From a virus: a stretch of DNA of 64,000 bases. Positions 31,422 to 39,896 of this stretch are shown one piece after another; positions within the stretch are counted from its first letter, which is position 1; every line of letters starts with the position of its first letter. The stretch lies in IMG/VR virus record IMGVR_UViG_3300009509_000020, positions 1 to 64,000 of that record; one strand, written 5' to 3'. The notes under the pieces are model-generated. The model saw nothing but the letters and a program-made list of their open reading frames with translations. It was not told the DNA's origin and did not search any database. The translations under genes were made by a program, and so were the position numbers.

Positions 31422-32549
31422 ATGAGACGAATTCTTTATGCAATGAAAGAAATTCGGCGCGGGCAATTGGAAGATAATGGCGCGCCGGATACGAAAATCA
31501 AAGAAGCGGTCAATATGTTTGAATACCTTGATCGCAACCTGAGCGGTATTAAGGCTACTGATACCAATGCCAAACTATATGAGGTTATGATTAGCGCCGA
31601 CTTCACTTATGCTATCCAGGAATTTGTACAACGACAAGCATTGCCTGGCTATCGCCGCATGATGTTCAACTTCGAGCCGCTGGTCTATCCTGACACGTTG
31701 CCGAACTTCTTGCCTGTCACGAGGTATCAGAAACGCGCTGGCGTTGATGATCTGGAATATGTCGGCGAGAAGGGACAGGCGCGGCCGGGATATGTCGTTG
31801 ATGCAACGAAGCGCCAATGGCAGGTTTACCGCTGGGATAAGCAATTCGACTTTTCATACGAGGCGCTGAAAAACGATGACTTGGGTTACTTTTCCGACCA
31901 GGCGGAGTTGATGGGACAAGCGGCCCGGCGCACGCTTGAGAGGTTCGTTAGCCGTATGTATACCAATGCCACGACCATTGCCAGACTAACCGCCCTCGGC
32001 GCGCTGTATTCCACGACCGGACGCTTGACTTCAAACCGCATAAGCACGGCGCGGATGGCTTTCGGACAACGTGTTGACGACCGCAATGAGCCGATTGACG
32101 CCGACCTGGCTTATATCGTCTATCATCGCGGGCTTGAAGATACCGTTCGGCAAATCCAAAACAGTGAACTTGTGCCAGAACTGGCAACGAATGCAGCCAA
32201 TGTCGTGCGCACCGGTTGGATTGGAATCAAAGACCCCTATATCGCCGGAGTTGCCCCTAACCTGCCCTGGTATGCTTTTGTAGATTATCGCTCCTATGGT
32301 ATCCGCCCATTTATCCTTGCTCGTATGCAAGGCATGACTGGCCCGATGATTCTGCGCAAGCGCAGCGACATCGAGGCCGTGACTTCTATGCTTGGCGGGG
32401 GTGTGCCGGTCGATCCGATCATGGGCGATTTTGAGAGCGGCAATATCACGCTGAAAGTCGCCGATGTTTGGGGAACCTACGTTGATGGAACTGAGGGCAA
32501 CCTGAACGACTATCGTGGCGCATATTACTCTAGCGGTACAGCGCCCTAG
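31422..32549 (+). CDS. Major capsid protein
   Basis: The 375-residue protein resembles Mu gpT-like major head subunits: 'EVMISADFTYAIQEFVQRQALPGYRRMMFNFEPLVYPDTLPNFLPVTRY', 'GEKGQARPGYVVDATKRQWQVYRWDKQFDFSYEALKNDDLG'. An N-terminal helix-rich arm and HK97-type fold are expected. Position after the scaffold/protease agrees. Confidence 0.82.
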   Translation: MRRILYAMKEIRRGQLEDNGAPDTKIKEAVNMFEYLDRNLSGIKATDTNAKLYEVMISADFTYAIQEFVQRQALPGYRRMMFNFEPLVYPDTLPNFLPVTRYQKRAGVDDLEYVGEKGQARPGYVVDATKRQWQVYRWDKQFDFSYEALKNDDLGYFSDQAELMGQAARRTLERFVSRMYTNATTIARLTALGALYSTTGRLTSNRISTARMAFGQRVDDRNEPIDADLAYIVYHRGLEDTVRQIQNSELVPELATNAANVVRTGWIGIKDPYIAGVAPNLPWYAFVDYRSYGIRPFILARMQGMTGPMILRKRSDIEAVTSMLGGGVPVDPIMGDFESGNITLKVADVWGTYVDGTEGNLNDYRGAYYSSGTAP

Positions 32550-32573
32550 AAAACAAGAGGGGGAGCAAAACCA

Positions 32574-32966
32574 ATGTCTAAGTTTGATAAATTGACGGCC
32601 GAGGTGAGAGAACTAAGGTCACTTCTAAGGCAACATGGAATCGTTGCGCCTGGCGAGCGGCCAGATACGACCAAGCAACACGATTATGTAGAGCACGGTT
32701 CGGCCCAACATGCGCAAATCATCGGTCTGATAGAAGCCAGGCCAGAGGATGATACATCTGGCTACATCACCTTCAAAAGTCCACAATCTGGCCGAACCTG
32801 GCGCTTGCACGATGAAGTGACGCCTTTCATGCAACATGCGAACCCGCGCCAGGTAGCAGAACTTGTCTTGCGCCAAAAGGTTTCAGAGCTTGATGCAGGC
32901 CAGCCGCAAGTGCCAGAAGGCGCGCCGTCTATGTGGCAGCCTGAGCGTTTAGCATACACCTTTTAA
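32574..32966 (+). CDS. Hypothetical head-cluster protein, 130 residues
   Basis: An N-terminal coiled-coil-like helix ('FDKLTAEVRELRSLLRQHG') precedes a mixed domain and a segment ('RTWRLHDEVTPFMQHANPRQVAELVLRQKVSEL'). No family recognised; probably a small head protein. Confidence 0.55.
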   Translation: MSKFDKLTAEVRELRSLLRQHGIVAPGERPDTTKQHDYVEHGSAQHAQIIGLIEARPEDDTSGYITFKSPQSGRTWRLHDEVTPFMQHANPRQVAELVLRQKVSELDAGQPQVPEGAPSMWQPERLAYTF

Positions 32967-32979
32967 GGAGTAACTAGAG

Positions 32980-33942
32980 ATGAGTGTCTTTGGCGGTGTG
33001 CCTATTCCTATGGAAAAATTGCCGCCGTGGTTTGGCGGCCAGTTTGGTGTGCCTGGAAGCGATACGCCAGAAGGATTGCGTCTCGGCTCGCGGTCTATCG
33101 TCTATTATGTTGATAAAACGAATACAGAGGCCAATGATAATAACGATGGCACCGACCCCCGCGCCCCAAAACTAACTATCGCATCTGCAATTACTGCCAG
33201 TAACGCGACGATCAACTGGGGAGATGCTTTTGGAGGAACCAAACCCTACAACTGGATTTTCGTCGGGCCTGGGGTATACCAGGAAGCCTTGACCAGCTTG
33301 CCACATTACTGTCACGTTGTTGGAACTGGCGTCTTGGGCACTGATGGGGCTACTGAGATACATCCGACTGCTGGCAGCGCCATTGCTGGCACACAAATCA
33401 ATGGGCGCTGGGCAAATATATGGTTCGAGTGTGAGACAGCAGTGCCGATTATTGATTTCAACGTCTGTAACAACGTTTTGGTAGAACATTGCTTCATCGC
33501 ACGGGGCATAGCCGGTCTGGCGACTATCGGCATTGATTTTAGCAATGCAAGTCACGTTCAAATCGAAAACAACGTTTTTGGCTCAGGTGTTGCGGCCATC
33601 CCTACTGGAATCAATTTTGCCGGTGGAGTTGACATCTTTGCCCATTTCGTGCGCATCGTGGGCAATTACATCAACTGTGCAACGACTGGCATCAACATCC
33701 CGGCCAACTGTACGGCCTCCGGGGCATTAATCAAGCAAAACGTCATTTCCGGGCGTCCTGTTACCGGTATTCAAGACCTGAATGGCGGCTCTTACTGTGT
33801 AGACAATTGGATCACGGCCAGTGTTGATGCAATCAGTCATGTCAACCTGGCAACCAATTGTATTGCCAATCACGTCATTGACGGCGCTGTGGGGGCAGTC
33901 GAAGATGCTGTGGGGGCAGTCGAAGATGCTGGAAATGATTAA
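32980..33942 (+). CDS. Right-handed beta-helix protein, paralogue 1
   Basis: The 320-residue protein starts with a ~45-residue segment ('PPWFGGQFGVPGSDTPEGLRLGSR') shared with the gene at 34278, then has repeated short strands ('NVLVEHCFIARG', 'HVQIENNVFGSG', 'FVRIVGNYINCA') typical of pectate-lyase-like beta-helices. Such proteins form spikes or capsid decorations and may bind or cut surface glycans. The end holds two copies of a 21-bp unit. Confidence 0.7.
   Translation: MSVFGGVPIPMEKLPPWFGGQFGVPGSDTPEGLRLGSRSIVYYVDKTNTEANDNNDGTDPRAPKLTIASAITASNATINWGDAFGGTKPYNWIFVGPGVYQEALTSLPHYCHVVGTGVLGTDGATEIHPTAGSAIAGTQINGRWANIWFECETAVPIIDFNVCNNVLVEHCFIARGIAGLATIGIDFSNASHVQIENNVFGSGVAAIPTGINFAGGVDIFAHFVRIVGNYINCATTGINIPANCTASGALIKQNVISGRPVTGIQDLNGGSYCVDNWITASVDAISHVNLATNCIANHVIDGAVGAVEDAVGAVEDAGND
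33886..33927 (+). repeat. Tandem 21-bp repeat, two copies
   Basis: The unit at 33886-33906 is repeated exactly at 33907-33927 and encodes AVGAVED twice at the C-terminus of the beta-helix protein. Confidence 0.9.
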
Positions 33943-33957
33943 GGCGGGGAGAATAAG

Positions 33958-34269
33958 ATGTTTGGCGACAATATAGCCAATCTGGATTGGGAATATTGGA
34001 ATGGTGCGGCCTGGGCGGCGCTGACGATAAACAATGACAATACAGCGAATGGTGGGCAACCAATGAGTGTCGCCGGTGTAAACTCGGCACATTGGAAACA
34101 ACCAGCCAACTGGGATACGACTGCGGTTGGCGGGGTGACAGGTTATTGGGTGCGCGCCTTAATGCCAATGAGCGCGCCCAGGCTATGGACAAGATTTCTA
34201 AGGCAAATATTCTTAAAGAGGCGGCCCAATAATCCGATTATAGTCAAGAAGAAAAGCGGGAATGAATAG
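33958..34269 (+). CDS. Chimeric protein carrying a copied tail domain
   Basis: The first two thirds (..NLDWEYWNGAAWAALTIN..GVTGYWVR) are nearly identical to residues about 275-332 of the tail protein at 43488, while the last third is unrelated and basic. The 178-bp DNA copy is about 94% identical. The gene sits between the two beta-helix paralogues and probably arose by recombination; whether it is expressed is unknown. Confidence 0.5.
   Translation: MFGDNIANLDWEYWNGAAWAALTINNDNTANGGQPMSVAGVNSAHWKQPANWDTTAVGGVTGYWVRALMPMSAPRLWTRFLRQIFLKRRPNNPIIVKKKSGNE
33973..34150 (+). repeat. 178-bp duplicated segment, copy 1
   Basis: Aligns without gaps to 44307-44484 with about 10 substitutions and no adenine bias. 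Confidence 0.9.
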
Positions 34270-34277
34270 GGGGCAAT

Positions 34278-35264
34278 ATGCCTAGTTCTAGCGTGCAATG
34301 GCCCATTCCATTAACGCGCCTCAATCCCTGGTATCCAGGACAATTCGGCGTGCCAGGAACAGATAACGAAACAGGATTGCGGCTACATAGCACTGGCGCA
34401 ATTTTCTACGTAAGTCCAAATGCAATAGGCGTCTCCGATAGGCGAGATGGCACAGACCCCAACGAGCCTTTAGCAACAATCACGGCGGCGTTGACCAAGT
34501 GCCAAGCATATCGCGGCGACACAATTGCCGTCATGGCAAATAACGCCTGGCAATATGGCAATGCCGCCGATGGATATGCTTTGCCCATCTCAGAAGAAGT
34601 CACAATCACCGTGCCAGGCGTGAAATTAGTCGGGGTACACCCCTCTGGCTCGCTCGGCGTCGTCTGGACACCGGCGAGCAATGGCGGCACTTGTATCACC
34701 GTCCATGCTATAGATGTGCTTATCGAGGGCTTTGTTTTTACCGAGGGTGTATATACTGGCCTCGATGCAATCTATTGCGAATGGGATGGGGCTACTCTAT
34801 TCGGCGAAAATCTAACCGTTCGGCATTGTTATTTCGACGATACGGTTGATACTGCGATTCAGCTTGAGTTTAGTTGGTATTGTCATATTCACAACAATGT
34901 CTTTCAAGAATGTGACGCCTATGGCATTTATGTCGATCCTGCCGGGTCTAGTATTACATATGCCATGATCGTTGATAACTGGTTTCAAAATTGTGCCGCT
35001 GCCCTTTCCTTGCGCGGCGTGGATAGATGCAAGATAGCCCGTAATCAAATTTACAATAGCAATGCTCAGGGCGGCGCGGCCGCGACAGATGAAGGAATAG
35101 ATACGGCGGGCGGGGGACAAAACCTAGTGTACCACAACGTGTTATCTTGTTTGTTGCCTGTTCCTGCCAACGGAGATTATGATGACTTTTGTACAGCGGC
35201 GGCGACAGACGCCTGGATGCAAAACTACTGCCTAAACGGCCCATCAACGACTAATCCGACGTAG
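34278..35264 (+). CDS. Right-handed beta-helix protein, paralogue 2
   Basis: The 328-residue protein shares its N-terminal module ('NPWYPGQFGVPGTDNETGLRLHST') with the protein at 32980, then has its own beta-helix strands ('NLTVRHCYFDD', 'HIHNNVFQECD', 'MIVDNWFQNCA'). The shared start is probably the virion-attachment part, with different helical domains exposed. Confidence 0.7.
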   Translation: MPSSSVQWPIPLTRLNPWYPGQFGVPGTDNETGLRLHSTGAIFYVSPNAIGVSDRRDGTDPNEPLATITAALTKCQAYRGDTIAVMANNAWQYGNAADGYALPISEEVTITVPGVKLVGVHPSGSLGVVWTPASNGGTCITVHAIDVLIEGFVFTEGVYTGLDAIYCEWDGATLFGENLTVRHCYFDDTVDTAIQLEFSWYCHIHNNVFQECDAYGIYVDPAGSSITYAMIVDNWFQNCAAALSLRGVDRCKIARNQIYNSNAQGGAAATDEGIDTAGGGQNLVYHNVLSCLLPVPANGDYDDFCTAAATDAWMQNYCLNGPSTTNPT

Positions 35265-35273
35265 GAGAATGAC

Positions 35274-35456
35274 ATGATAGATGAACGATGCAAAAATACT
35301 CTGGTGAACAAACTTGGCATAAGTGTGGATTTGGCCGGTGTTGCCGTAGCGGCCGGCCTGACTTCTGTTTTGCGCGTCAGAGGCGCTTCTGATACTATCT
35401 TGCTTGCGCTCGGTTTTACACAGGAACAGATCGATGCTATCAAGGACAGAGAATAA
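35274..35456 (+). CDS. Hypothetical protein, 60 residues
   Basis: A helical miniprotein ('LVNKLGISVDLAGVAVAAGLTSVLRVRG', 'ALGFTQEQIDAIKDRE') ending one base before the connector gene. No family recognised. Confidence 0.55.
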   Translation: MIDERCKNTLVNKLGISVDLAGVAVAAGLTSVLRVRGASDTILLALGFTQEQIDAIKDRE

Positions 35457-35909
35457 ATGGCTTGTACTGGCGCTTATGCTACGGCAGACGATTTTGCCGA
35501 TTTCTGGTGTCTGGCTACAACCCTGACGGCCGAGGAAGAAGCCGCCATTGACGTTTTTCTTGCCCTGGCAGCAGCAGATATACACGCGGCACTGGCGGCA
35601 AGCGGAGCTTGTGATTGCACTTTGGCCTCATGGGCTACGCCGTTTCTGAAAAAGCTAAATGTCATAGACGCTGCGGTTATTCACAATTGCCCGTGCGGAT
35701 CGGCCAGTAATCGTTGGTCGGATGCTGTCAAGATGGGTATGTTAACCTGGATTTCGACACAGCTTGACCATTTGAGAACTGGGGCGTTAGAAGTATGTGA
35801 TGGCGAGACGGGTATTGATTTCCCGTATGTGGATACCATAGAAAGAAACCTGACACCGTGGAATGAGGCGCAAATTATTTTGAATCGTCTGATGCGTGAG
35901 GGGAGCTAA
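35457..35909 (+). CDS. Head-tail connector-like protein
   Basis: The 150-residue helical protein ('ATADDFADFWCLATTLTAEEEAAIDVFLALAAADIHAALAASG') has the pattern of gp6-like connector proteins that form the ring under the portal, with several cysteines. Position between head and tail-completion genes agrees. Confidence 0.65.
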   Translation: MACTGAYATADDFADFWCLATTLTAEEEAAIDVFLALAAADIHAALAASGACDCTLASWATPFLKKLNVIDAAVIHNCPCGSASNRWSDAVKMGMLTWISTQLDHLRTGALEVCDGETGIDFPYVDTIERNLTPWNEAQIILNRLMREGS

Positions 35910-35936
35910 ACTTGTGAGGCGGGCGCAAAGAGCCGC

Positions 35937-36211
35937 GTGCGGCTATACAACAAGAAAAGCCGATAATTGTTCCGGGCGAAATTGGCTTTGTGGAACTGAG
36001 ATACAAGGGCCTTGCAAGGCGGCCTAGAAAATGGCGTGGTAAAGAAACGGGGGTTACATACAAATTCTGGAGAGATAAAAGGCGGGGCTACGTTGATGTA
36101 AGAGACGTTGATGGCCTGATAAATCCTCCCCTACCAGAATATATGAATCCAGAGCCGCTATTTGAGGTAATAGATGATTCTAACCAAGATGATAAAGCCA
36201 GGCAGACTTGA
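35937..36211 (+). pseudogene. Head-tail gene with a frame break near its start
   Basis: GTG at 35937 begins VRLYNKKSR and stops, while the next frame, open to 36211, reads ..PIIVPGEIGFVELRYKGLAR without a plausible start or ribosome site until a GTG at 35990. One extra A in the AAAA run (35954-35957) would give a continuous protein (..YNKKKPIIVPG..). It overlaps the next gene by 38 bp. A sequencing deletion is as likely as real decay. The family is probably a small head-tail joining protein. Confidence 0.5.
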
Positions 36212-36683
36212 TTCGGGGGCGATGCAGGCCGAACTAATTGCCGGTATATTAGAAATATCACGGGGAATATTAAAAGATTTTCAGGAAACGACCAAGACAT
36301 GGGCCAAGAAACCAAAATTCGATATGCTTTATGACCTCAAGGGCGGCCCTACAGTTTTAATCGGGACAGATGACGAGATTTACCGATACGTTGATGAGGG
36401 CACGAAACCTCACCCGATTTTTGCAGGAATCTATACGGGCAAAAGTGACAAAATGGTACTGGCCTTTCCATCTATCTTCAAGCCGAAAACGACGCCGAAC
36501 GTGATAGGCTCCGGGCCAGGATTCAAGGGCGGCGATACGGTATTGAGGCCATACGTCAACCATCCAGGTACTAAACCACGCAATTTTAGTGATAATATTA
36601 GAAAAAAATGGGAAAAGCCATACAAGCGGCGGATGGAGCGGGCAATGAAAGACGCTGCTAGAAAATCAGGACACGGATTATGA
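36174..36683 (+). CDS. Head-tail joining / HK97 gp10-like protein
   Basis: A 169-residue protein with 'YRYVDEGTKPHPIFAG' and 'GDTVLRPYVNHPGTKPRNFSDNIRKKW', features of phage tail-completion proteins of the gp10 type. The C-terminus is basic. Position after the connector agrees. Confidence 0.65.
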   Translation: MILTKMIKPGRLDSGAMQAELIAGILEISRGILKDFQETTKTWAKKPKFDMLYDLKGGPTVLIGTDDEIYRYVDEGTKPHPIFAGIYTGKSDKMVLAFPSIFKPKTTPNVIGSGPGFKGGDTVLRPYVNHPGTKPRNFSDNIRKKWEKPYKRRMERAMKDAARKSGHGL

Positions 36684-37078
36684 CGATTGAAGATGAACTA
36701 CCCATAGACGAACAAGGAGAAAGGCCAAAACGGCGCAAGATGGTACAGATAAAAGTCATCTCACACAAAGGCCATTCTACGCTGATAGAATATGATGGCG
36801 GCAGCAAGCGGGTCTATGTGCCGCTTGATAGGATAGATGGGGACAAGATCGCGCAAGAGGAACTTGATAAGGGCATTGTCTACGGCCTTGAGTTTGAGCG
36901 GCTGATAACTATTTCTGGTACGCCAGAAGCGATTGCTGCCGAGTTAAAGAGGCGTGGGGTATGGACTTATGATGATTTGTGTCAGAAACCCCATGCCGTC
37001 CATAAGGCATTTATGAGATTTTACGGGAGAGACTTGGCGGCTCTCATGCAGGCCGCTAAATTGGAGGTGAACAAATGA
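36680..37078 (+). CDS. Hypothetical tail-region protein, 132 residues
   Basis: Overlaps both neighbours by 4 bp. The C-terminal half ('IAAELKRRGVWTYDDLCQKPHAVHKAFMRFYGRDLAALMQAAKLEV') is helical. It may be a tail terminator or completion protein by context; no family recognised. Confidence 0.55.
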   Translation: MTIEDELPIDEQGERPKRRKMVQIKVISHKGHSTLIEYDGGSKRVYVPLDRIDGDKIAQEELDKGIVYGLEFERLITISGTPEAIAAELKRRGVWTYDDLCQKPHAVHKAFMRFYGRDLAALMQAAKLEVNK

Positions 37079-38604
37079 GTCGTCAAGGCGATTATTTTGA
37101 CGCCAATATGGGCGTGCTCTGGATTCAACCAGCCGGCCCAAACACGCAGCCGCAATACCTCGGCTGCCATGACTTGGGCGATGTGAGTGAGCCACAAGGC
37201 GATATTGCGCAGCGATATTGCCCTAATCCAGATGGGCCAGGGTCTTGGGATGTAGTGCTTGTCACACAAGGGCCGCCAGATAGAATCACCACGACTATCA
37301 CGACATACGTTGGCAAAACTGCCGATTGGTTGGAAAGACAGGTTTGCCCTGTTCCGGTTTATGTACATCAATCTAAGTGCGGCAAGAAAAATATCTTTTT
37401 GACCTACGATAGAGGGGAGCTTTACCAATATGCCCGTTTTGCTGGCAAGGGCCGCTCAAATCTGGCGATGCGTGAAGGAGTTGACGCCTCGGAGCAAACT
37501 TTTGACCTATCGGCTGATTCATATCCCAACGGCCTTTTTGGCAAGTATTATCCGCTAAAACTTACACGCCAGGTTACAACCGAGGCCAATGGTCTCTTTG
37601 ATATCGCCTTCTGTAATGCCCTAACCTGTCTCGGCCCTTGTGGCCCAGCTCAAGACCTTTGTACAGAAGGCTATATCGTCGCCGCTGCCGGGATTGGTGT
37701 TTCAGCTAACGTCTTGCGCACCGCTAATGCCGGTGTGACATGGGCGGCAACTGCTGCCGATCCTTTTGCTATTAACGAGGATATTATCAGCGTCGTTTGC
37801 TTTCCTGTTTCCCGCACCGTGACACGGGTGGTCGTGGCGCGGGGAACAACAGATGTGGCTAACCCTGCCGAAATTGCCTACAGCGATGATAACGGCGCGA
37901 CCTGGACGAACGTTAATGTGGGCAGCACTAACGGCGAATACATGCAGTGGACGGGCGCTCTATTTGCGATTGATAACTACCACATTTGGGCCGTGACTGA
38001 TGCTGGGGCAATTTTCAAGAGCACCGATGGCGCGGCAAGCTGGACTGAGCAGACCACAACTAATACCAATGGCTTGAATTATATCCGCTTCAAAGACGAA
38101 AATCACGGCTTGACGGTTGGCGATACGAATGCTATTCTCTATACAGAGGATGGCGGGGCACATTGGGCTATTATCGCCGGCCCTGCTGCTCAGGCCGCCC
38201 AAAATGCGCTATGCTGTGAAATTCTGGATGCTTACCGCTGGTGGGTTGGTTACGCTGATGGCGAGCTTTGGTATACCAACGATGGCGGGACGAACTGGGC
38301 GCAGCGCACGGTTGATACTCCGACTGGCGCTGTGAGCGTTGACCGTATCAACGACATCATGTTTATTGACGACTTCTTGGGTTTCTTTGTAACCAAGTGG
38401 ACAGATGGCAGCGCCGACGAATTTGGCTCGATTCATCGCACCTTTAATGGCGGCCACGATTGGGAAGTCTACCAGGTTACAGACGCATTTGATACTGACA
38501 CACCTACGGGATTAAATGCCGTTTGGGCCTGTCACTATAACCTAGCCTATGCCGTTGGCAATTTGATCGATTCGACCGGTGCGATCTATACCGTCTCTAC
38601 CTAA
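37075..38604 (+). CDS. Tail protein fused to a beta-propeller
   Basis: The 509-residue protein has an N-terminal part (1-180) in the position of the major tail protein, then a C-terminal region with five or more repeats of the BNR/YCF48 type ('AYSDDNGATWTNV', 'IFKSTDGAASWTEQ', 'LYTEDGGAHWAII', 'LWYTNDGGTNWAQR', 'IHRTFNGGHDWEVY'). The Asp-box-like SxDxGxxW motifs predict a beta-propeller, probably exposed on the tail tube and able to bind carbohydrate. A hairpin terminator follows. Confidence 0.7.
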   Translation: MSRQGDYFDANMGVLWIQPAGPNTQPQYLGCHDLGDVSEPQGDIAQRYCPNPDGPGSWDVVLVTQGPPDRITTTITTYVGKTADWLERQVCPVPVYVHQSKCGKKNIFLTYDRGELYQYARFAGKGRSNLAMREGVDASEQTFDLSADSYPNGLFGKYYPLKLTRQVTTEANGLFDIAFCNALTCLGPCGPAQDLCTEGYIVAAAGIGVSANVLRTANAGVTWAATAADPFAINEDIISVVCFPVSRTVTRVVVARGTTDVANPAEIAYSDDNGATWTNVNVGSTNGEYMQWTGALFAIDNYHIWAVTDAGAIFKSTDGAASWTEQTTTNTNGLNYIRFKDENHGLTVGDTNAILYTEDGGAHWAIIAGPAAQAAQNALCCEILDAYRWWVGYADGELWYTNDGGTNWAQRTVDTPTGAVSVDRINDIMFIDDFLGFFVTKWTDGSADEFGSIHRTFNGGHDWEVYQVTDAFDTDTPTGLNAVWACHYNLAYAVGNLIDSTGAIYTVST

Positions 38605-38672
38605 CAAGACGTTCACTACTGAGCATCCTGGGGAGCAATGGGATGCGCTTAAATAATCAATACAGCCAACAG

Positions 38673-38708
38673 ACGACGGCAAGCAGCTCCCCGCTTGTCG
38701 TCGTTTTG
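38673..38708 (+). terminator. Terminator after the tail protein
   Basis: A 12-bp stem (38673-38684 with 38693-38704, one G-U) followed by TTTTG. A smaller hairpin GCATCC/GGATGC (38623-38646) precedes it. A terminator after an abundant tail-tube gene helps to set its level. Confidence 0.75.
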
Positions 38709-38733
38709 TTGGACTTAAAGGGGAGTGAATGAA

Positions 38734-39138
38734 ATGAGGCGACGCGAATTTTGGTTGATAGATGATAGCTCGGCCTTTATTATTGAGAACGAGCTAAAAA
38801 CGTCTCTGACTAATATTAACGCAATTGTGGAAAAGATAGAATGGGGTAAACGGGGCAAAACAAATATTGTCTTGAGGGGCTACCTGCCTTTGGCTTATTA
38901 TCTAATTGTTATGGCAGATGGGATTGCATTAGAAATACAAAATGAGCCATGTAGTAGAAAAGACATTTACGTAGATGGTACAACAATAATTAGGATAGCA
39001 GATTGTGAGATAATAAAGAGGTGGATTGAGCAGCCAGTATCTATACAGCCCAGTCATAATGATATAGAGATATTTGTTGAGCTTGAAGGTGCAAGTATCG
39101 AATTCCCACAGGAGCAGATTAAAATGGGGAGCGAATAA
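38734..39138 (+). CDS. Hypothetical tail-region protein, 134 residues
   Basis: AT-rich gene; protein begins MRRREFWLIDDSSAFIIE and contains a beta-rich domain. GGGGAG lies 8 nt before the chosen ATG. No family recognised. Confidence 0.55.
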   Translation: MRRREFWLIDDSSAFIIENELKTSLTNINAIVEKIEWGKRGKTNIVLRGYLPLAYYLIVMADGIALEIQNEPCSRKDIYVDGTTIIRIADCEIIKRWIEQPVSIQPSHNDIEIFVELEGASIEFPQEQIKMGSE

Positions 39139-39139
39139 A

Positions 39140-39724
39140 ATGAACGAAGAAAATAATACATACAAGACGAGCCGGGGCATAATAATTCGGTTAGTACCCA
39201 TTCCATTTCTACTAGACCAAGTGCGGGCAAGTGTGGTATTCCCGGAGCCGCCCACTTATGAAGTCGTAAATGTGGCGGGTGATACCGAGGTACATTTGCA
39301 CGATGAAACCACACTTGAAACCGATGAAGACAAGGCCAAATGGGCCGCCTATCTCAAGGCTAGAGATGAAGCCGAGGTTAGGTTGCGCGAAAATATGACC
39401 AGAACCATATTGGCTAAGGGCCTTATCGTCGAAATGCCAAAAGACGATGAATGGGTCAAAGATCAGGAATGGTGCGGGGTAAATGTGCCTACAGAACCAC
39501 GAGAGAGGCGATTGCACTACATTTTGACAGAAGTTATCGGCCGGCCCGATGACCTGAGCGACATCATGATCGGTATTGGCAGAATCTCTGGCGTAAATGA
39601 GGAGGCGCTGGCGACTGCCGAGGATTCCTTTCGTTCTGCGATGGGGCGGGGAGAAAGGTCGGCCGCTGGAGAACATCAAAGCCATATTGCGCCGCTTGAA
39701 GGGCAAGAGGGGCTGGTGGCATAG
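39140..39724 (+). CDS. Tail assembly chaperone, upstream frame
   Basis: The 194-residue product lies just before the tape measure gene, where lambda-type gpG is found. It has a mixed N-terminal domain and a helical end ('LSDIMIGIGRISGVNEEALATAEDSFRSA'). Its last ~28 residues (..GRGERSAAGEHQ) look unlike protein, while the overlapping downstream frame does, which supports a ribosomal frameshift to make a gpGT-like fusion. Confidence 0.6.
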   Translation: MNEENNTYKTSRGIIIRLVPIPFLLDQVRASVVFPEPPTYEVVNVAGDTEVHLHDETTLETDEDKAKWAAYLKARDEAEVRLRENMTRTILAKGLIVEMPKDDEWVKDQEWCGVNVPTEPRERRLHYILTEVIGRPDDLSDIMIGIGRISGVNEEALATAEDSFRSAMGRGERSAAGEHQSHIAPLEGQEGLVA

Positions 39725-39896
39725 CCCGCGTTATTCGGAGGTGGATACGGCCCACGATTGGGGTATAGACCTCGATAGCTGGTGGGGATTGAGTGAAGCG
39801 GCGCGGGCCTACATGATGGCTTATACTGGCGCACGAGGATGGATGAAAGCCTGGGAAGAACACCTGGCCGAACGGGAGAGTAAGAAGCGTGCCTGA
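39597..39896 (+). CDS. Tail assembly chaperone, frameshift extension (gpT-like)
   Basis: The frame carries 'PLENIKAILRRLKGKRGWWHSPRYSEVDTAHDWGIDLDSWWGLSEAARAYMMAY'. It lacks a good start near the chaperone body and overlaps gpG-like frame by 128 bp. The shift from upstream to this frame is +1 or -2, and a G-rich stretch (ATGGGGCGGGGAGAAAGG, 39641-39658) near the junction is a candidate slip site. The protein probably links gpG-type chaperone to the tape measure during tail assembly. Confidence 0.6.
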   Translation: MRRRWRLPRIPFVLRWGGEKGRPLENIKAILRRLKGKRGWWHSPRYSEVDTAHDWGIDLDSWWGLSEAARAYMMAYTGARGWMKAWEEHLAERESKKRA

